From Saccharothrix saharensis (GTDB lineage: Bacteria > Actinomycetota > Actinomycetes > Mycobacteriales > Pseudonocardiaceae), in NCBI RefSeq assembly GCF_006716745.1, contig NZ_VFPP01000001.1:6645386-6709385 (forward strand): a stretch of DNA of 64,000 nucleotides. Reading direction: 5' to 3'. Of the stretch, positions 59,798-64,000 are shown piece after piece (within the stretch, counting starts at the first letter, position 1; the number at the start of each line of letters is the position of its first letter). The notes below the pieces were generated by a model. It saw nothing but the letters and a program-made list of their open reading frames with translations, did no database searches and was not told the DNA's origin. The translations under genes and the position numbers were made by a program.

Positions 59798-62473
59798 GTG
59801 AGCACTTCAGAAGCCTCCCGCCTGCTGCTGGTCGACGGTCACTCCATGGCCTACCGCGCCTTCTTCGCGCTGCCCAAGGAGAACTTCAAGACGGGCACGG
59901 GCCAGACCACCAACGCGGTCTACGGCTTCACCTCGATGCTCATCAACCTGCTCCGGGACGAGAAGCCGACGCACGTGGCGGTGGCGTTCGACGTCTCCCG
60001 CAAGACCTTCCGCACCGAGGCCTACGCGGAGTACAAGGCCGGCCGCAGCGAGACACCGGACGAGTTCCGGGGCCAGGTGAGCCTCATCTCCGACGTCCTG
60101 GGCACGCTGAACATCCCGGTGCTGTCCAAGGCGAACTTCGAGGCCGACGACCTCATCGCCACGCTCACCACGCAGGCCACCGGGCTGGGCTTCGAGGTGC
60201 TCATCTGCACCGGCGACCGCGACGCGTTGCAGCTGGTCACCGACCAGGTCACCGTGCTGTACCCGGTCAAGGGCGTGTCCGAGCTGGCCCGGTACACCCC
60301 CGAGCTGGTGCTGGAGAAGCAGGGCGTGCCGCCCGAGCTGTACGCCGACTACGCGGCGGTGCGCGGCGACTCGTCGGACAACCTGCCGAACACCCCCGGC
60401 GTCGGCCCGAAGACCATCGTGAAGCTGCTCACCCAGTTCGGCTCGCTCAACGGGCTGATCGACCACATCGACGAGGTGCCCGGCAAGGTGGGCGACGCGC
60501 TGCGCGCCAACCTGACCAACATCATGCTGAACCGGCAGCTCACCGAGCTGGTCCGGGACGTGGAGCTGCCCCTGGGCCCGGCGGAGCTGCAGGCCCGGCC
60601 GTGGGACCGCGACGCCGTGCACCGGCTGTTCGACGAGCTGGAGTTCCGGGTCCTGCGCGACCGGCTGTTCTCCACCCTGTCCACCGCCGAGCCGGAGGCC
60701 GAGGAGGGCTTCGCGGTCAGCGGCGGCGTGGTGCCCGCGGGCGGCCTCGCGGCGTGGCTGGACGCGCACGCGCGCTCCGGCCGGGTCGGCGTCGCGCTGC
60801 GCACGTCCGGCGGGGACGTGGAGGGCCTGGCGCTGGCCGCGGTCGGCGGCGAGGGCGGGTACGTCGAGGTCGCGGCGCTGACCGAGGCGGACGAGAACGC
60901 GCTGGCCGCGTGGCTGGCCGACGAGTCGGTGGCCAAGGCGGCGCACGACCTGAAGCTGCCGCTGCGGGCGTTGCGGGCGCGCGGCTGGACGCTGCGCGGG
61001 GTGAGCAGCGACACGGCGCTGGCCGCCTACCTGGTGCGGCCCGGCCAGCGGTCGTTCGCGCTGGACGACCTGGCGCTGCGCTACCTCAAGCGCGAGCTGC
61101 GGGCCGAGGAGCCCGACGACGGCCAGCTGTCGCTGCTGGCCGACGAGGAGGAGGACCGGCAGAAGACCGCGCAGGCGGCGATCGTGCGGGCGTTCGCGGT
61201 GGCCGAGCTGGCCGACGCGCTGGACGCGGAGCTGGTCGCCACGGGCCAGGAGTCGCTGCTGGCGACCTTGGAACTGCCGCTGATGATGGTGCTGGACGAG
61301 GTGGAGGCGGTCGGCATCGCGATCGACGCCGAGCACCTGGCGGCGCTGGAGGCGCACTTCGCGGCGGGCGTGAAGCAGGCCGCGCAGGACGCGTACGCGG
61401 TGATCGGCAAGGAGATCAACCTCGGCTCGCCCAAGCAGCTGCAGACCGTGCTGTTCGACGAGCTGCGGATGCCGAAGACGAAGAAGACCAAGACCGGGTA
61501 CACGACGGACGCGGACGCGCTGCAGAACCTGCTGGAGTCCACCCAGCACCCGTTCCTGCAGCACCTGCTCGCGCACCGGGACGTGACCCGGCTGAAGTCG
61601 ACCGTGGACGGGCTGCTCAAGTCGGTGGCCGACGACGGCCGCATCCACACCACGTTCCACCAGACGATCGCGGCGACCGGGCGGCTGTCGTCCACCGACC
61701 CGAACCTGCAGAACATCCCGATCCGCACGGACGAGGGCAGGCGCATCCGCGAGGCGTTCGTGGTCGGGCCGGGCTACGCCGAGCTGATGACCGCGGACTA
61801 CAGCCAGATCGAGATGCGGATCATGGCGCACCTGTCCGAGGACGAGGGCCTGATCGAGGCGTTCCGCAGCGGGGAGGACCTGCACACGTTCGTCGCGTCC
61901 CGCGCGTTCTCGGTGCCGACCTCCGAGGTCACCGCCGAGCAGCGCCGCCGGGTGAAGGCCATGTCGTACGGCCTGGCGTACGGGCTGTCGGAGTACGGGC
62001 TGGCGCAGCAGCTGCGGATCTCGGCGGCCGAGGCGCGGGAGCAGAAGGAGGCGTACTTCGCCCGGTTCGGCGGGGTGCGCGACTACCTGCACGCCGTGGT
62101 CGAGGACGCGCGGAAGAAGGGCTACACCGAGACGATCCTCGGCCGCCGGCGGTACCTGCCCGACCTGACCAGCGACAACCGGCAGCGCCGGGAGATGGCC
62201 GAGCGGATGGCGTTGAACGCGCCGATCCAGGGCAGCGCGGCGGACATCATCAAGGTGGCGATGCTCGGCGTGTTCCGCGCGTTGGCCGATTCGGGGCTGC
62301 GGTCGCGAATGCTGTTGCAGGTGCACGACGAACTCGTGCTGGAAATCGCCGAGGGTGAGCGCGAGCAGGTGGAGGAGTTGGTCCGCGCGCAGATGGGCGG
62401 GGCTTACGCGTTGTCGGTGGCGTTGGAGGTCTCAGTGGGCGTCGGCCGTTCCTGGGATGCCGCCGCCCACTGA
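59798..62473 (+). CDS. polA: DNA polymerase I
   Basis: A 891-residue family A polymerase for gap filling and repair. Residues ~1-300: 5' nuclease (LLVDGHSMAYRAFFA; VAFDVSRKTFRTEAY; GDSSDNLPNTPGVGPKT). Residues ~310-490: 3'-5' exonuclease domain lacking the Asp/Glu of motif I (VGVALRTSGGD), so inactive, as in many actinobacteria. Residues ~500-891: polymerase with TGRLSSTDPNLQNIPIRT, ADYSQIEMRIMAHLS (motif A), RRRVKAMSYGLAYGLSEYGL (motif B) and QVHDELVLEI (motif C). GTG start. Confidence 0.97.
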   Translation: MSTSEASRLLLVDGHSMAYRAFFALPKENFKTGTGQTTNAVYGFTSMLINLLRDEKPTHVAVAFDVSRKTFRTEAYAEYKAGRSETPDEFRGQVSLISDVLGTLNIPVLSKANFEADDLIATLTTQATGLGFEVLICTGDRDALQLVTDQVTVLYPVKGVSELARYTPELVLEKQGVPPELYADYAAVRGDSSDNLPNTPGVGPKTIVKLLTQFGSLNGLIDHIDEVPGKVGDALRANLTNIMLNRQLTELVRDVELPLGPAELQARPWDRDAVHRLFDELEFRVLRDRLFSTLSTAEPEAEEGFAVSGGVVPAGGLAAWLDAHARSGRVGVALRTSGGDVEGLALAAVGGEGGYVEVAALTEADENALAAWLADESVAKAAHDLKLPLRALRARGWTLRGVSSDTALAAYLVRPGQRSFALDDLALRYLKRELRAEEPDDGQLSLLADEEEDRQKTAQAAIVRAFAVAELADALDAELVATGQESLLATLELPLMMVLDEVEAVGIAIDAEHLAALEAHFAAGVKQAAQDAYAVIGKEINLGSPKQLQTVLFDELRMPKTKKTKTGYTTDADALQNLLESTQHPFLQHLLAHRDVTRLKSTVDGLLKSVADDGRIHTTFHQTIAATGRLSSTDPNLQNIPIRTDEGRRIREAFVVGPGYAELMTADYSQIEMRIMAHLSEDEGLIEAFRSGEDLHTFVASRAFSVPTSEVTAEQRRRVKAMSYGLAYGLSEYGLAQQLRISAAEAREQKEAYFARFGGVRDYLHAVVEDARKKGYTETILGRRRYLPDLTSDNRQRREMAERMALNAPIQGSAADIIKVAMLGVFRALADSGLRSRMLLQVHDELVLEIAEGEREQVEELVRAQMGGAYALSVALEVSVGVGRSWDAAAH

Positions 62474-62486
62474 GGACCGGCCCCGA

Positions 62487-62849
62487 TCAGTCGAGGTAGC
62501 AGTACCAGCTGTACTCGTCCTGCTCGTCCCAGAAGGCGGGCTTGGCCCACTGCTTGTTGTACTGCCACTGACAGGCGGCGTACATGTTGATGTCCTCGAG
62601 GCTGCCGTCCTGCCGGACGCAGTACCAGGTGTAGACGGTGTGCGGCGACTCGTTGGTGACGTCGCGGTGGCCGAGCTTGCGGCAGAACTCCCAGAGGTTC
62701 ACGCCACCCAGGTACTCGTACCGCGGGCTCGCCGAGGCGGTGGTCGCGGTGTCCGGTGTGGCGGGCGCCGCGGAGGCGGCGACCATCGGGCCGAACGCGA
62801 GCGCGATACCCAGTGCCGTCACCGCCAACGCCTTTGCCGTTTTCATCAT
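62487..62849 (-). CDS. Small secreted Cys/Trp-rich protein, unknown
   Basis: A 120-residue protein with signal peptide ~1-28 (LAVTALGIALAFGPMVAASA, cut after SAA). The ~80-residue mature part has four Cys and repeated aromatic-Cys motifs: LWEFCRKLGH, YTWYCVRQDG, MYAACQWQY and a final SWYCYLD. The two WYC segments suggest an internal duplication. No catalytic motif; looks like a small extracellular binding or inhibitor protein. ATG 62849 with GGAG 8 bases upstream; 62846 also possible. No neighbour shares its strand. Confidence 0.75.
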   Translation of the reverse strand: MMKTAKALAVTALGIALAFGPMVAASAAPATPDTATTASASPRYEYLGGVNLWEFCRKLGHRDVTNESPHTVYTWYCVRQDGSLEDINMYAACQWQYNKQWAKPAFWDEQDEYSWYCYLD

Positions 62850-63136
62850 CGTGTTTTCTCCTCATCGGGGGAAAGGCTCGGTATTGGCGCACCGAGTCCG
62901 TCCGAATATAGGAGTGGACTTTCCGTGTCAGCAATGCCCGGTTAGAGTGCCGCACCGTTGTCCGATGGAACGGGATAATCACCGGAAAGAGATGATCCGC
63001 GACGGTAACGCGCACGGTTGGTGACGCTTTTCCAGGTGGTTGACCGCTGCGGGTGTCACCGGCGCGGGGGTGCGGACAGCCGTACTTCGCTCGCCGGGCC
63101 CGCGGGTCATCATTCGTGGTGGCGGAGGGGGTGGCC
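62850..63136. other. Divergent spacer, no gene
   Basis: 287 bases with no credible gene. AT-rich at 62895-62935 (TCCGAATATAGGAG; promoter for the secreted protein is likely here). GGAGG just before the next ATG. Confidence 0.5.
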
Positions 63137-63586
63137 ATGGCCGACGGGTCGGTGTTCGGTGGCGGTGTCCGGTGGTCGAGGCTGTTCACGCCGATCGGCG
63201 TGTTCCTCGCGCTGTTCGGCCTGCTGAACTTCGCCGAGCTGCCACTGGGCTGGAAGGACCGGCAGCAGCAGGTCGGCCGCTACCTCGACGCCACGCTGGA
63301 CCTGGGCCCGGACTGGGTGCTGCCGGTGATCTGGCTGGCGAAGCTGGTCGAGCTGGTGCTGGGCGTGATCGCGGGCGCGGCCGTGGTGCGGCGCAGCGCG
63401 AAGTGGCTCGCCGCGGCCGTGCTCGGCTGGCTCGCGTGGTTCACCGCGTTCAGCGCCATGGACGTGTGGGCGGCAGACCGCGCCGAGCTCCAGGAGCACA
63501 CGGTCTACTTCGTCATGTTCGCCGTGCTGCTCGGGTTGATCCACGTCGTCTCGGCCGTGGAGCAGGTGCTGCGCTCACGCGCCTGA
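63137..63586 (+). CDS. Integral membrane protein, DoxX-like topology
   Basis: A 149-residue protein with four hydrophobic segments: ~15-33 (LFTPIGVFLALFGLLNF), ~58-82 (VIWLAKLVELVLGVIAGAAV), ~87-108 and ~122-144. The layout is like DoxX-type proteins, but I see no decisive motif. ATG 63137 follows GGAGGGGGTGG; the longer frame upstream is unlikely. It converges with the HxlR gene, overlapping by 12 bp. Confidence 0.75.
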   Translation: MADGSVFGGGVRWSRLFTPIGVFLALFGLLNFAELPLGWKDRQQQVGRYLDATLDLGPDWVLPVIWLAKLVELVLGVIAGAAVVRRSAKWLAAAVLGWLAWFTAFSAMDVWAADRAELQEHTVYFVMFAVLLGLIHVVSAVEQVLRSRA

Positions 63587-64000
63587 GTCGCGCAGCGGCG
63601 TGACGCGGACGTCGCGCGCGGTCAGCTCGGCGCCGCAGCCCTCGCACGCCACGTGCACGCCGACGTCGCCGCCGCACGCGCGGTGGTGCAGGTCGAACGA
63701 CGGCCCCTCGGCCGGTGACATCCAGCGGTCGCCCCACTTCCGCAGCGCCATCAGCACCGGGTAGAGGTCGAGGCCCTTCTCGGTCAGCCGGTACTCGTAC
63801 CGCGTGCGCACGTCCTTGTACGCCTCGCGGCGCAGGATGCCCTCCTCGACCAGCGTGCCCAGCCGCTCGGTCAGCACGCTGCGCGAGATGTCCATGGCGG
63901 TCTGGAAGTCCTCGAACCGCCGCGTGCCCAGGAACGCCTGCCTGAGCAGCAACAACGTCCAGCGCTCGCCCAGCAGGGCGGCGGGCAGCGACACCGTGCA
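63575..64000 (-). CDS. HxlR-family regulator (5' partial)
   Basis: The gene runs off the window; 142 codons are present. The winged helix contains LLGERWTLLLLRQAFLGTRR, FEDFQTAMDISRSVLTERL and YEYRLTEKGLDLYPVLMALR, all typical for HxlR. The first readable residues CTVSLPAALLGERW match the family Cys near the N-terminus used for aldehyde or redox sensing in HxlR-like proteins such as HypR. A C-terminal Cys pair (VACEGCGAEL) with an upstream Cys (HRACGG) might bind zinc. Confidence 0.92.
   Translation of the reverse strand, partial: CTVSLPAALLGERWTLLLLRQAFLGTRRFEDFQTAMDISRSVLTERLGTLVEEGILRREAYKDVRTRYEYRLTEKGLDLYPVLMALRKWGDRWMSPAEGPSFDLHHRACGGDVGVHVACEGCGAELTARDVRVTPLRDSGA

Overview
The window is high-GC DNA with strong G/C at third codon positions and frequent GTG starts. 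Gene content points to a filamentous actinomycete, most likely Pseudonocardiaceae (Saccharothrix, Actinosynnema or Lentzea type): Lsr2, WhiB, a DUF5753/DUF397 pair with a small zinc-finger protein beside it, PdtaR with an ANTAR domain, a DinB/DUF664 protein, and an integrative element of the AICE class. The family assignment is inference from gene content; no 16S gene is present.

Layout. 1-2930: 3' part of a fused aminodeoxychorismate synthase, lsr2 and a CsoR-type metal sensor. 2949-15368: a tRNA-Leu(CAA) gene followed by a complete-looking integrative element. A 45-bp perfect repeat of the tRNA 3' half (2979-3023 and 15324-15368) marks its ends, 12,345 bp apart. It carries a tyrosine integrase, excisionase, three regulators, a WhiB protein, a tightly overlapped transfer operon ending in an FtsK/TraB translocase, an 8-bp repeat cluster next to traB that looks like its cis-acting transfer site, a Nudix hydrolase and an AT-rich AAA-TOPRIM (OLD-like) nuclease as cargo. 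15390-19840: a gene remnant, then a three-gene MoxR ATPase / metallopeptidase-VWA unit. 19929-25192: a lipoprotein hydrolase, a TetR-MMPL exporter unit with a striking operator, and a divergent NmrA-like/Rrf2 pair. 25505-32293: exonuclease-BRCT protein, a frameshifted gene, a small acidic protein, an acyl-CoA carboxylase beta subunit, a secreted intradiol dioxygenase with a carbohydrate-binding module, and AraC and XRE regulators. 32376-42169: zinc-finger/DUF5753/DUF397 cluster (the DUF5753 gene is frameshifted), an AAA ATPase, an HNH endonuclease, RecQ, a pentapeptide protein and a NACHT membrane NTPase. 42295-52680: metabolic, transport and secreted proteins, including a chimeric aldehyde dehydrogenase / CoA-transferase remnant. 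52888-58667: pdtaR and the full livKHMGF branched-chain amino acid ABC transporter operon. 58695-64000: lipoprotein, thioesterase, polA, a secreted Cys/Trp-rich protein, a membrane protein and a partial HxlR regulator.

Within the element, integrase and excisionase would control integration and excision. TraB with two small membrane proteins would move double-stranded DNA between mycelia, probably recognising the 8-bp repeats. XRE regulators would keep the element quiet. The nuclease is a candidate defence gene. No intact replication initiator is visible, only a degenerate Prim-Pol-like protein.

Strongest candidates for something new are the element's transfer-site repeats and nuclease cargo, the short-armed tRNA-Leu used as its integration site, the HNH endonuclease with an unrecognised N-terminal region, the membrane NACHT protein, and several small proteins and structured intergenic regions.
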